Positions 32,812-40,498 of a stretch of DNA of 64,000 nt are shown one piece after another. Each line of letters begins with the position of its first letter. The stretch's first letter is position 1. This stretch comes from Streptomyces sp. CG4. Its GTDB lineage: Bacteria; Actinomycetota; Actinomycetes; Streptomycetales; Streptomycetaceae. Both the position numbers and the translations under genes were made by a program. The stretch spans positions 6,882,001-6,946,000 of the forward strand of contig NZ_CP163525.1 of the NCBI RefSeq assembly GCF_041080655.1, written 5' to 3'. The notes below the pieces were generated by a model that was not told the DNA's origin, made no database searches, and saw only the letters and a list, made by a program, of their open reading frames with translations.

Positions 32812-34014
32812 TCAGCCCCGCAGCACCAACGCCTGCCCGGCCACCACCAGCAGGACCTGCTCGCACTCCGCTCCGAACGCCGTGTTCAGCCGACCCAGTT
32901 CATCCCGGTACCGCCGCCCGGACGCGGTCGCCGGCACGATCCCCGACCCCACCTCGTTGGACACGGCGACAACGGTCCGCCGCGTACCCCGCACGGCCTC
33001 GGCCAACTCCCGCACCCGCTCCCGCAACGCCTTCTCACCGCCGCCCGCCCACTCCGCGTCGTCCCACGCCCCCACGGAGTCCATGACGTCCGTCAGCCAC
33101 AGCGACAGACAGTCGATCAGCAACGGCGGCCCGTCCTCCCGCAACAGCGGCACCAGATCCGTCGTCTCCGCCGTACGCCACGACCCCGGCCGCCGCTCCC
33201 GGTGCACGGCCACCCGCTCCGCCCACTCGCTGTCCCCGCCCCGCGTCCCGCCGGTCGCCACGTACAGCACGTCGGGGAAGGACTCCAGCCGCTGCTCGGC
33301 CTCCACCGACTTGCCCGAGCGCGCCCCGCCCAGCACCAGCGTCCGGCGCGGCACGTCCGGCACGTCCTCGTACGCGCCGACCGCCAGCGTCGTACCGTCC
33401 GGCACCACCCGCGCCCCGGCCGCCGCCAGCCGGCGCCGCAACTCCGCGCCCGGCGGCACGTCGTGGTCGAGATGGACGGCGACCACGTCCGTCGTGGGGC
33501 CCACCGAGTCGACCGCGCGCAGCCGGGCCAGCGCGTCCGGGCGGGCCACGACGTCCGCGAGGACCAGGTGGTACGACTCCGCCGTCCCCGTCTCCAGACC
33601 GGCCGGCGCCCCGCCCGGCGGAAGATACAGCAGCCGCTGCCCGTCCGGCCCGGTCACCGCGTACCCGGTGCCGCCCGAGTCCATCGCCACGGCCCGTACC
33701 CGATGCCCCGTCAGCAGCGCCAACTCCCGCCCGTCCGGCACCCGCACGGGCTGCGGCAGCCCGGCCGGCACCTCCACCGCCGGCCCGTCGTGCGGATGCG
33801 ACAGCAGCACCTGCCGTACCCCGCCCAGCGAATGCCCCGCCCGCGCCGCCGCGAACGCCACGCCCGGCGTCAGGTCGAGCAGCAGCGTCCCGTCCACCAG
33901 CACGGCCGTCGCCGCCCGGGCGTCCGGCCCCAGCGCGGTCGCGCAGGCGGCACAGGGGCAGTCGGGGCGAGGCAGTCCGGCCGGGGCGCCGGTACCGAGC
34001 AGAGTCACTTCCAC
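32812..34014 (-). CDS. cobU: Metallo-beta-lactamase-like domain fused to CobU (adenosylcobinamide kinase/guanylyltransferase)
   Basis: A 400-residue fusion. Residues about 225-400 are CobU: Walker A GGARSGKS, Walker B LLIDCLSLWLTD, VAVHRERRPGSW with the histidine that is guanylylated, and AVSNEVGSGIVP. CobU phosphorylates adenosylcobinamide and then transfers GMP. Residues 1-215 resemble a metallo-beta-lactamase fold of the PhnP type (MEVTLLGTGAPAGLPRPDCP), but the metal motif is reduced to LLSHPHDGPA, so hydrolysis is doubtful. GTG start. With cobT and cobS it completes nucleotide-loop assembly. Confidence 0.9.
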   Translation of the reverse strand: MEVTLLGTGAPAGLPRPDCPCAACATALGPDARAATAVLVDGTLLLDLTPGVAFAAARAGHSLGGVRQVLLSHPHDGPAVEVPAGLPQPVRVPDGRELALLTGHRVRAVAMDSGGTGYAVTGPDGQRLLYLPPGGAPAGLETGTAESYHLVLADVVARPDALARLRAVDSVGPTTDVVAVHLDHDVPPGAELRRRLAAAGARVVPDGTTLAVGAYEDVPDVPRRTLVLGGARSGKSVEAEQRLESFPDVLYVATGGTRGGDSEWAERVAVHRERRPGSWRTAETTDLVPLLREDGPPLLIDCLSLWLTDVMDSVGAWDDAEWAGGGEKALRERVRELAEAVRGTRRTVVAVSNEVGSGIVPATASGRRYRDELGRLNTAFGAECEQVLLVVAGQALVLRG

Positions 34015-34094
34015 GGAATCGATTTTCGCCTGTCTGATCAGGTCTTGCGCTTCCGGCTAGTCTTCCAGCAGGTGTTGGATCGAAGGAGGACTGG

Positions 34095-34307
34095 ATGACG
34101 GCATGGACGTGGCGGTTCGAGAAGGCCGACGGGACGGAGGTCCAGCCCGCCGTGCAGCCCGAGGAGTTCACCACGCAGGGAGATGCCGAGTCCTGGATCG
34201 GGGAGCACTGGAAGGCGCTGCTCGACGGAGGGGCCGACCAGGTGCGGCTGTTCGAGGAGAACACCGAGATCTACGGTCCGATGAGCCTGCACGCCGACGC
34301 GGCCTAG
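34095..34307 (+). CDS. Small conserved protein, unknown function
   Basis: A 70-residue acidic protein (MTAWTWRFEKADGTEV, then GDAESWIGEHWKALLDGGAD and RLFEENTEIYGPMSL). It is preceded by a strong AAGGAGGA ribosome-binding site. It is tryptophan-rich and soluble. I know the pattern as a conserved small actinobacterial protein but no function is assigned. It is divergent from the cobU fusion by 80 bp. Confidence 0.75.
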   Translation: MTAWTWRFEKADGTEVQPAVQPEEFTTQGDAESWIGEHWKALLDGGADQVRLFEENTEIYGPMSLHADAA

Positions 34308-34316
34308 CGGACCCGA

Positions 34317-34341
34317 GGGGTACGGCCCCGGGTCGTACCCC
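34317..34341. terminator. Hairpin between convergent small gene and serine protease
   Basis: GGGGTACG (34317-34324) and CGTACCCC (34334-34341) form a perfect 8-bp stem in the 50-bp gap between two convergent genes. Confidence 0.6.
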
Positions 34342-34357
34342 TGCCCGCCGCGCTCCC

Positions 34358-35431
34358 TCACTGCTCGCCCAGCGTCACCGTCGCCGACTTCTCGGCGCCG
34401 GCGCGCTGGTACCTCACCGTCGTCTTCTGGCCCGGCCGGTCCGCAGCCAGCGTCTCCGAGAGGGAGGTGACGGTGCTGATCCGCTCGTTCCCCAGCCTCG
34501 TGATGATGTCGCCCGGCCGCAGGCCCGCCTTGGCGGCCGGGCCGCCGCTCCGGACGCTGACCACCGCCACCCCGGCGGGCTGGTAGCGGTCGTCCACCAC
34601 CGTCCGCGCGGTGACGCCGAGTGCGGCCCGGCCCGAGTCGACGACCTTGCCTTCCTTCACGATCTGGCCGGCGATCGTCTTCACCATCGACGCCGGGATG
34701 GCGAACCCGATGCCGGGCGCCGCGCTGCCCCCGAGGTTGGGGTCGGCGGCGGCGAGCGTCGGGATGCCGATGACCTGCCCGTCCAGGTTGACCAGGGCGC
34801 CGCCGCTGTTGCCGGGGTTGATGGGAGCCGAGGTCTGCACCAGATTCGCGAGGGTCGCGCCCGTACCGCCGCCCACCTCGCTGACGGTCCGCCCGGTCGC
34901 CGAGACGATGCCCTGGGTCACGCTGGACGACAGCCCCAGCGGTGAGCCCATGGCCAGCACGATCTGGCCGACCTGCACCTTCTCGGAGTCCCCGAACGTC
35001 GCCGCCTTCAGCCCGGCCGGCACCTTGTCCAGCTTGATCACGGCCAGGTCCTGCTCGGGGTAGGAGTACACCAGGTGCGCGGTGAGCGGCTCCTCGCTGT
35101 TGGCCGTGGTCACCCTGAAGGTCTTCTCCGACTGGACCACATGCGCGTTGGTGACGATGTGTCCCTTGCCGTCGTACACCACCCCGGAGCCCAGGTCGTG
35201 GCGCGCCTGGATCTGCACGACCGACGGCAGGACCTCCTTGATGACCTTCAGGTAGTCGCTCTGCAGATCGTTCGCGGCCATCGGCACGGCCGCCCGCGCG
35301 GTCGTCGCGGTGCCGGTGTCCTGCGGGGCCGGCGCGGCGGAGCGGGAGCAGCCGGCGACGAGGACGGCGCAGCACACGAGAGCAGCGGCGGCGATGGCCC
35401 CGCCGAGGGCGCGGGTACGGGAAGCGTCCAT
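34358..35431 (-). CDS. Secreted S1C (HtrA-type) serine protease with PDZ domain, lipoprotein
   Basis: A 357-residue protein. The signal peptide ends in a lipobox (VCCAVLVAGC), so it should be lipid-anchored outside. The trypsin-like domain (residues about 60-240) has the triad His in IVTNAHVV, Asp in YPEQDLAVIKL and Ser in INPGNSGGALVNLDG. A PDZ domain (GVAVVSVRSGGPAAKAGLRP, GDIITRLGNERI) follows. The family performs envelope protein quality control. ATG start. Confidence 0.92.
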   Translation of the reverse strand: MDASRTRALGGAIAAAALVCCAVLVAGCSRSAAPAPQDTGTATTARAAVPMAANDLQSDYLKVIKEVLPSVVQIQARHDLGSGVVYDGKGHIVTNAHVVQSEKTFRVTTANSEEPLTAHLVYSYPEQDLAVIKLDKVPAGLKAATFGDSEKVQVGQIVLAMGSPLGLSSSVTQGIVSATGRTVSEVGGGTGATLANLVQTSAPINPGNSGGALVNLDGQVIGIPTLAAADPNLGGSAAPGIGFAIPASMVKTIAGQIVKEGKVVDSGRAALGVTARTVVDDRYQPAGVAVVSVRSGGPAAKAGLRPGDIITRLGNERISTVTSLSETLAADRPGQKTTVRYQRAGAEKSATVTLGEQ

Positions 35432-35524
35432 GCCCCGAGTCTCACCGGCCGCCGATCGACCGGCCCGAGGTGTTCCCCCGAACGGGCCCGACCCCGTGCG
35501 CCGCACAGGGACCGGGCGACCGGC

Positions 35525-36313
35525 TCAGCCTCGTACGCCGCACAGGTGGAGCAGTGCCGCCACTCCGCGGTAGGGATCGGTGCGGCCGGCCCGCTCCTCG
35601 GCGGCCAGCAGCGTCTCCAGGTCGTCCGGGATCGGCGCGTCGTCCGCGGCGGTGTCCGTGAAGACCCGCACGCCGTACCAGGCGTGCAGCGGGGCGGCGA
35701 TCCCGGCGAGCGTGGCGGTGAGGGTGGCCAGCCGGTCGGCTCGTACGTCCAGGCCGAGGCGGTTGCGATAGGCGGTGGTGTCGAAGGAGTCCAGGGCGCC
35801 CGACCAGTCCCCGGACAGGCCCGGCCGCAGGGCGAGCGCGTCGCCGTTGCGGACCAGGAGGGACAGCAGCCCGCCGGGCGCGAGCATCCGGGCCAGGCCC
35901 GCCAGCAGCGGGTCCGGCTCCTCGACGTACATCAGCACACCGTGGCACAGCACCACGTCGAAACCGCCCGGCAGAAAGTGCACACCGGTGTCGCGCCCGT
36001 CGCCCTGCACCAGCCGCACCCGCTCGCGGATGCCCTCCGGCTGCGCGGCCAGCGCCTCACGCGCGGCGGCGATCATCGTCGGGTCCTGCTCGACCCCGGT
36101 CACCTGATGGCCGAGCCGGGCCAGCCGCAGCGCCTGCGTGCCCTGGCCCATGCCCACGTCGAGCACCCGCAGCCGCTGCCCGACCGGGAACCGCCCGGCT
36201 ATCTGCTCGTCGAGCTGCCGGGCCACCAGCTCCTGTCGCACGACATCACGCAGCCGGCCCAGCTTGCTCAGCCAGGCCGCGGCCGCACCCCCGGTGAAGG
36301 CGTCTGCGCTCAG
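35525..36313 (-). CDS. Class I SAM-dependent methyltransferase, probable CTG start
   Basis: A 262-residue protein of the Methyltransf_11/25 group: LRVLDVGMGQGTQALRLARL binds SAM, then FDVVLCHGVLMYVEEPDPLL. The family start falls near SADAFTGGAAAAWL. No ATG/GTG/TTG lies there. A CTG at 36311-36313 sits 7 nt after GGAG and overlaps the TGA of the upstream DUF3043 gene, suggesting translational coupling from CTG. The only other in-frame options lie deep inside the upstream gene or within the SAM domain. The substrate is unknown. Confidence 0.8.
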   Translation of the reverse strand: MSADAFTGGAAAAWLSKLGRLRDVVRQELVARQLDEQIAGRFPVGQRLRVLDVGMGQGTQALRLARLGHQVTGVEQDPTMIAAAREALAAQPEGIRERVRLVQGDGRDTGVHFLPGGFDVVLCHGVLMYVEEPDPLLAGLARMLAPGGLLSLLVRNGDALALRPGLSGDWSGALDSFDTTAYRNRLGLDVRADRLATLTATLAGIAAPLHAWYGVRVFTDTAADDAPIPDDLETLLAAEERAGRTDPYRGVAALLHLCGVRG

Positions 36314-36906
36314 GGCCGCTCTCCGCGCTTGACCTGCGGCTTCGGCAGCCGGAGCCGGCGCATCTGCAGGGACCGCATCAGGGCGTAGGCGACCGCGCCA
36401 CGCGTGTTCTGCCCGGGGAACTTCTCCTTGAGGCGCTTCTTCAGGCGGAAGCCGCTGAACGCCGCGTCCGCCACGATCAGCACGATCACCACCAGCCACA
36501 GCAGCAGCGCGATCGACTGGATCGCCGGCACCCGCACCACGCTCAGCACGAGGATCACCACGGCGAGCGGCAGGAAGAACTCGGCGACGTTGAACCGCGA
36601 GTCCACCCAGTCACGGGCGAACCTGCGGACCGGGCCCTTGTCCCGGGCGGGCAGATAGCGCTCGTCACCGCTGGCCAGCGCCTGGCGCTGCCGCTCCAGG
36701 GCCTGGCGCCGCTCCTCGCGCTGGCGCTTGGCGGCCTCCTTGCGGTTGGTCGGCGTGTTGGCCACGCTGCGCCGCTGGGTCTGGGCCTCACTGCGCTTGG
36801 GCGTGGGCCTGCCCTTCGGGGCCTGCGGGTCACGGGGCTGCTTGGAGAGGCCTACCGGCGTCTTGTCGGTGGGAGCCTTCTCGTCCTTGGCACGGCTACG
36901 GAACAC
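36310..36906 (-). CDS. DUF3043 membrane protein
   Basis: A 198-residue conserved actinobacterial protein. The N-terminal half is highly charged (KGRPTPKRSEAQTQRRS, EAAKRQREERRQALERQRQA). Two membrane segments follow (FFLPLAVVILVLSVV and SIALLLWLVVIVLIVADAAF), then a basic tail. The function is unknown. The GTG start (VFRSRAKDEKAPT) fits the family; an ATG 30 nt upstream (36936) is possible. The ribosome-binding site is weak. Its stop overlaps the start of the methyltransferase gene. Confidence 0.82.
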   Translation of the reverse strand: MFRSRAKDEKAPTDKTPVGLSKQPRDPQAPKGRPTPKRSEAQTQRRSVANTPTNRKEAAKRQREERRQALERQRQALASGDERYLPARDKGPVRRFARDWVDSRFNVAEFFLPLAVVILVLSVVRVPAIQSIALLLWLVVIVLIVADAAFSGFRLKKRLKEKFPGQNTRGAVAYALMRSLQMRRLRLPKPQVKRGERP

Positions 36907-36936
36907 AAAACCCAAGGGTACGGGCTGCACCGGCAT

Positions 36937-37216
36937 GGACCCCAGTCCGGCGGGGAACGATCCGGCAACACCGGACGTCTGTAGGGGGACAGAGGGGACG
37001 TTGCAGGCGCTTCACCCGGCGGTCACCGGCGGGCCTCGAAAAGGCCCACCCCGAGGACCACCTACTCCTCACGCCGGAGCGATACCGTCCGCAGTCGTCC
37101 TTGGGGATGAGCGTATCCATCCCCGAACAGTGCGGTAATGGAGTCAGGGCCCGTACTGTGGGTCCTGTCGCAGGATCTGTGAGCTGGAGTCCGTCAGAAG
37201 GGGGCGCGCGAAGCCC
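36937..37216. other. Promoter interval between DUF3043 gene and pspA (280 bp)
   Basis: No gene is supported. It holds a sigma-E-like element at 36954-36979, a small hairpin (GGGCCT / AGGCCC, 37031-37047), and the divergent promoters of DUF3043 and pspA. Nothing else stands out. Confidence 0.6.
36954..36979 (+). promoter_or_regulatory. ECF sigma-E-like promoter upstream of pspA
   Basis: GGAAC (36954-36958), 18 nt, then GTC (36977-36979) directed toward pspA about 240 bp downstream. The element resembles promoters of envelope-stress ECF sigma factors in Streptomyces (GGAAC in the -35 region, CGTCT-like -10). The long leader is unusual, so the assignment is tentative. Confidence 0.4.
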
Positions 37217-38008
37217 ATGAGCGGTGTCATGAAGCGTATGGGGATGATCTTCCGCGCGAAGGCGAACAAAGCCCTTGACCGGGCCGAGGACCCGCGCGAG
37301 ACCCTCGATTACTCGTACCAGAAGCAGCTGGAGCTGCTGCAGAAGGTGCGCCGCGGGGTCGCCGACGTGGCGACCAGCCGCAAGCGCCTGGAACTCCAGC
37401 TCAACCAGTTGCAGCAGCAGTCCACCAAGCTGGAGGACCAGGGCCGCAAGGCGCTCGCGCTCGGCCGCGAGGACCTGGCCCGCGAGGCGCTGTCCCGGCG
37501 CGCCGCCCTCCAGCAGCAGGTCACCGACCTCGAGACGCAGCACTCCACCCTCCAGGGCGAGGAGGAGAAGCTCACCCTCGCGGCCCAGCGCCTGCAGGCC
37601 AAGGTGGACGCGTTCCGCACGAAGAAGGAGACCATCAAGGCCACCTACACCGCCGCCCAGGCCCAGACCCGGATCGGCGAGGCCTTCTCCGGCATCTCCG
37701 AGGAGATGGGCGACGTCGGCCTCGCCATCCAGCGCGCCGAGGACAAGACCGCCCAGCTCCAGGCCCGGGCCGGCGCCATCGACGAGCTGCTCGCCTCCGG
37801 CGCCCTGGACGACCCGACCGGCATGGCCAAGGACGACCTGACGGCCGAGCTGGACCGCATCTCCGGTGGTACGGATGTAGAGCTGGAGCTGCAGCGCATG
37901 AAGGCCGAGCTGGCCGGAGGTTCCCCGCAGCAGGCCATCGAGGGCGGCACCGCCCAGGGGCAGCCCCAGCAGCAGCCGAAGGACACCCCGCGCTTCGACA
38001 AGCAGTAG
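37217..38008 (+). CDS. pspA: PspA/IM30/Vipp1-family envelope stress protein
   Basis: A 263-residue protein that is almost wholly coiled coil: MKRMGMIFRAKANKALDRAE is the N-terminal membrane-binding amphipathic helix, then long Glu/Lys/Gln heptads (residues 30-200). A Gln/Pro-rich tail (GQPQQQPKDTPRFDKQ) ends it. PspA polymers bind and stabilise stressed membranes. It is followed after 33 bp by pspAA and then by a two-component system, a frequent actinobacterial arrangement. Confidence 0.92.
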   Translation: MSGVMKRMGMIFRAKANKALDRAEDPRETLDYSYQKQLELLQKVRRGVADVATSRKRLELQLNQLQQQSTKLEDQGRKALALGREDLAREALSRRAALQQQVTDLETQHSTLQGEEEKLTLAAQRLQAKVDAFRTKKETIKATYTAAQAQTRIGEAFSGISEEMGDVGLAIQRAEDKTAQLQARAGAIDELLASGALDDPTGMAKDDLTAELDRISGGTDVELELQRMKAELAGGSPQQAIEGGTAQGQPQQQPKDTPRFDKQ

Positions 38009-38041
38009 TCCGGCACCGGGGCCCGAGCCGAGGAGGCCGAC

Positions 38042-38320
38042 GTGATCGTACGGATTATGGGGGAGGGCCAGGTGCGGCTGGACGACTCCCATTTCGTCGA
38101 GCTGAACAAGCTGGACGACGAGCTGCTGGCGGAGATGGAATCCGGTGACGAGGAAGGCTTCCGCCGTACGCTGGGCGCCCTCCTCGACTCCGTCCGTCGG
38201 CTCGGCACGCCCCTGCCGGACGACGCCCTGGAGCCCTCGGAGCTGATCCTTCCGGCGTCGGACGCCTCCCTGGACGAGGTCCGGGAGATGCTCAGCGACG
38301 ACGGGCTGATCCCGGGCTGA
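38042..38320 (+). CDS. PspA-associated protein PspAA
   Basis: A 92-residue acidic protein (MIVRIMGEGQVRLDDSHFVE, then LNKLDDELLAEMESGDEEGF), matching the small PspAA domain commonly encoded directly after pspA. GTG start with GAGGAGG 6 nt upstream. It is probably cotranscribed with pspA and may modulate its assembly. Confidence 0.85.
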   Translation: MIVRIMGEGQVRLDDSHFVELNKLDDELLAEMESGDEEGFRRTLGALLDSVRRLGTPLPDDALEPSELILPASDASLDEVREMLSDDGLIPG

Positions 38321-38435
38321 CCCGGTCTCTCCAGAGGTTCCCCGACAGCTCGGGGCGGCGTCGCCCCGGGCAAGTGCCCCCACCCCCGACCGGAGGCAGT
38401 ACAGGGCACCCGTACAGCACCCGTACTGTTCACCC

Positions 38436-39668
38436 GTGAGCACTCTCGACCGCGCCCGCTGCAGCCTCAAGGCCCACCCCTCGGCCCTGGACGCGGCCAT
38501 CGCCGCAGGTGTGCTGGTGTGCATGGTCGCCGGATCCTTCGTGATCCCCCGCGGGAACAACGGCGTCACCTGGGGCGTCCGCACCCCGGACGGCCAAGGC
38601 CTGCTCCTCATGGCCCTGGCCGCGGCCGCCCTCGTCTTCCGCCGCCGCGCCCCGAAGCCGGTCCTCGCCGCCACCGGCACCCTCTCCGTCATCGAGTCCG
38701 TCACCGGTGACCCCCGCGCCCCGGTCGCGATGTCCGCCGTCGTCGCCCTGTACACCGTCGCCGCGACCACCGACCGCACCACCACCTGGCGCGTCGGCCT
38801 GCTCACCATGACCGTGCTGACGGCCGCCGCCATGCTCGGCGGCCCCCTGCCCTGGTACGCGCAGGAGAACCTCGGCGTGCTCGCCTGGACCGGCATCGGC
38901 GCCACCGCCGGGGACGCCGTGCGCAGCCGGCGCGCGGTCGTCCAGGCCATCCGGGAGCGGGCCGAGCGAGCCGAACGCACCCGCGAGGAGGAGGCCCGCC
39001 GCCGGGTCGCCGAGGAGCGGCTGCGGATCGCCCGCGATCTGCACGATGTCGTCGCCCACCACATCGCCCTGGTGAATGTGCAGGCCGGGGTCGCCGCGCA
39101 TGTCATGGACAAGCGGCCCGACCAGGCCAAGGAGGCCCTGGCGCACGTACGCGAGGCCAGCCGCTCCGCCCTCGACGAGCTGCGCGCCACCGTCGGCCTG
39201 CTCCGCCAGTCCGGCGACCCCGAGGCCCCGACCGAACCCGCCCCCGGCCTGAGCCGCCTTGAGGAGCTGGCCGCCACCTTCCGCAACGCGGGCCTGCCAG
39301 TGGCGGTGGCCCGCGCCGACCAGGGCACCGAACTGCCCGCCGCCGTCGACCTCGCCGCGTACCGGATCATCCAGGAGGCCCTGACGAACGCCCAGAAACA
39401 CGCGGGGCCCGACGCCAGGGCCGAGGTCAGCGTCGTACGCGTGGGGCCGAACATCGAGGTCACCGTCCTGGACGACGGCGCGGGCGCGGCCGGTGTGCCC
39501 GGGGCCGGCGGCGGGCACGGACTGCTCGGCATGCGCGAGCGGGTCACCGCCCTCGGCGGCACCCTGACCACCGGACCCCGCTACGGCGGCGGCTTCCGCG
39601 TCCATGCGATCCTGCCCCTCAAGACCCGAAGCGAGACCCGTACGACGGCCCCGGGGGAGACCGCATGA
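38436..39668 (+). CDS. Sensor histidine kinase, HisKA_3 (NarL-partner) type
   Basis: A 410-residue membrane sensor. About four to five membrane segments occupy residues 20-165. The dimerisation/phosphoacceptor helix has H203 in ARDLHDVVAHHIALVNVQAG. The ATPase domain shows EALTNAQKHA (N box), DDGAGAAG (G1) and GGGHGLLGMRERV (G2). There is no Shine-Dalgarno sequence before the GTG; a -10-like TACTGT ends 6 nt upstream, so a leaderless transcript is likely. It overlaps its response regulator by 4 bp. The order psp-kinase-regulator suggests envelope-stress sensing. Confidence 0.93.
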   Translation: MSTLDRARCSLKAHPSALDAAIAAGVLVCMVAGSFVIPRGNNGVTWGVRTPDGQGLLLMALAAAALVFRRRAPKPVLAATGTLSVIESVTGDPRAPVAMSAVVALYTVAATTDRTTTWRVGLLTMTVLTAAAMLGGPLPWYAQENLGVLAWTGIGATAGDAVRSRRAVVQAIRERAERAERTREEEARRRVAEERLRIARDLHDVVAHHIALVNVQAGVAAHVMDKRPDQAKEALAHVREASRSALDELRATVGLLRQSGDPEAPTEPAPGLSRLEELAATFRNAGLPVAVARADQGTELPAAVDLAAYRIIQEALTNAQKHAGPDARAEVSVVRVGPNIEVTVLDDGAGAAGVPGAGGGHGLLGMRERVTALGGTLTTGPRYGGGFRVHAILPLKTRSETRTTAPGETA

Positions 39669-40345
39669 CGATCCGTGTCCTGCTCGCCGACGACCAGGCA
39701 CTGCTGCGCAGCGCGTTCCGGGTGCTGGTCGACTCCGAGCCCGACATGGAGGTCGTCGGGGAGGCCTCCGACGGGGCCGAGGCGGTCCGGCTGGCGAAGG
39801 AGCAGGGCGCCGACGTCGTCCTCATGGACATCCGCATGCCGGGCACGGACGGGCTCGCCGCGACCCGGATGATCAGCGAGGATCCCTCCCTCGCCCAGGT
39901 CCGCGTGGTCATCCTGACCACCTTCGAGGTCGACGACTACGTCGTCCAGGCGCTGCGCGCGGGCGCCTCCGGCTTCCTCGGCAAGGGCAGCGAACCGGAG
40001 GAGCTGCTGAACGCCATCCGCCTCGCCGCGGGCGGCGAGGCGCTGTTGTCACCCACCGCCACCAAAGGGCTGATCGCCCGCTTCCTCGCCCAGGGGGACG
40101 GCGACGACGGCCGTGACCCGGCCCGCTCCGAGCGGCTCGGCGCGCTCACCGGCCGCGAGCGCGAGGTGCTCGTCCAGGTCGCCGGCGGGCACTCCAACGA
40201 CGAGATCGCCGAGCGGCTCGCGGTCAGCCCGCTCACGGTGAAGACGCACGTCAACCGGGCCATGGCCAAGCTGGGCGCGCGCGACCGGGCGCAGCTCGTC
40301 GTGATCGCGTACGAGTCGGGGCTGGTCCGGCCGAGGACGGACTGA
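39665..40345 (+). CDS. NarL/LuxR-type response regulator
   Basis: A 226-residue regulator. The receiver domain has the acidic pair DD (9-10), phospho-acceptor D55 in VVLMDIRMPGTDGL, T in ILTTFEVDDYV, and K in FLGKGSEPEELL. The C-terminal LuxR helix-turn-helix is LTGREREVLVQVAGGHSNDE and LAVSPLTVKTHVNRAMAKLG. It is translationally coupled to the kinase through ATGA. A candidate binding region begins immediately after its stop, ahead of the RND permease. Confidence 0.95.
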   Translation: MTIRVLLADDQALLRSAFRVLVDSEPDMEVVGEASDGAEAVRLAKEQGADVVLMDIRMPGTDGLAATRMISEDPSLAQVRVVILTTFEVDDYVVQALRAGASGFLGKGSEPEELLNAIRLAAGGEALLSPTATKGLIARFLAQGDGDDGRDPARSERLGALTGREREVLVQVAGGHSNDEIAERLAVSPLTVKTHVNRAMAKLGARDRAQLVVIAYESGLVRPRTD

Positions 40346-40398
40346 TCTCCACCCGGGCGTACTGCGGGTCTCCACCCGGGCGTACTGCGGGCGCAGTA
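40346..40398. promoter_or_regulatory. Tandem 23-bp repeat and palindrome before the RND gene
   Basis: Two perfect 23-bp copies, each starting TCTCCACCCGGGCGTACTGC, occupy 40346-40368 and 40369-40391. The second runs into the palindrome TACTGC-GGGC-GCAGTA (40383-40398), so each repeat ends with one half-site TACTGC. Located between the response-regulator stop and the RND start, this is a good candidate operator. The regulator is not known. Confidence 0.55.
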
Positions 40399-40498
40399 GG
40401 GGCCGGATAAGGAAATGGACCCTGGGCCTACGGTTCGACTCTCTGTGAGGGCTCAAGGTGGGAGGGCCTGCCGCTCACAGATTGAGAGACCCTGATCC

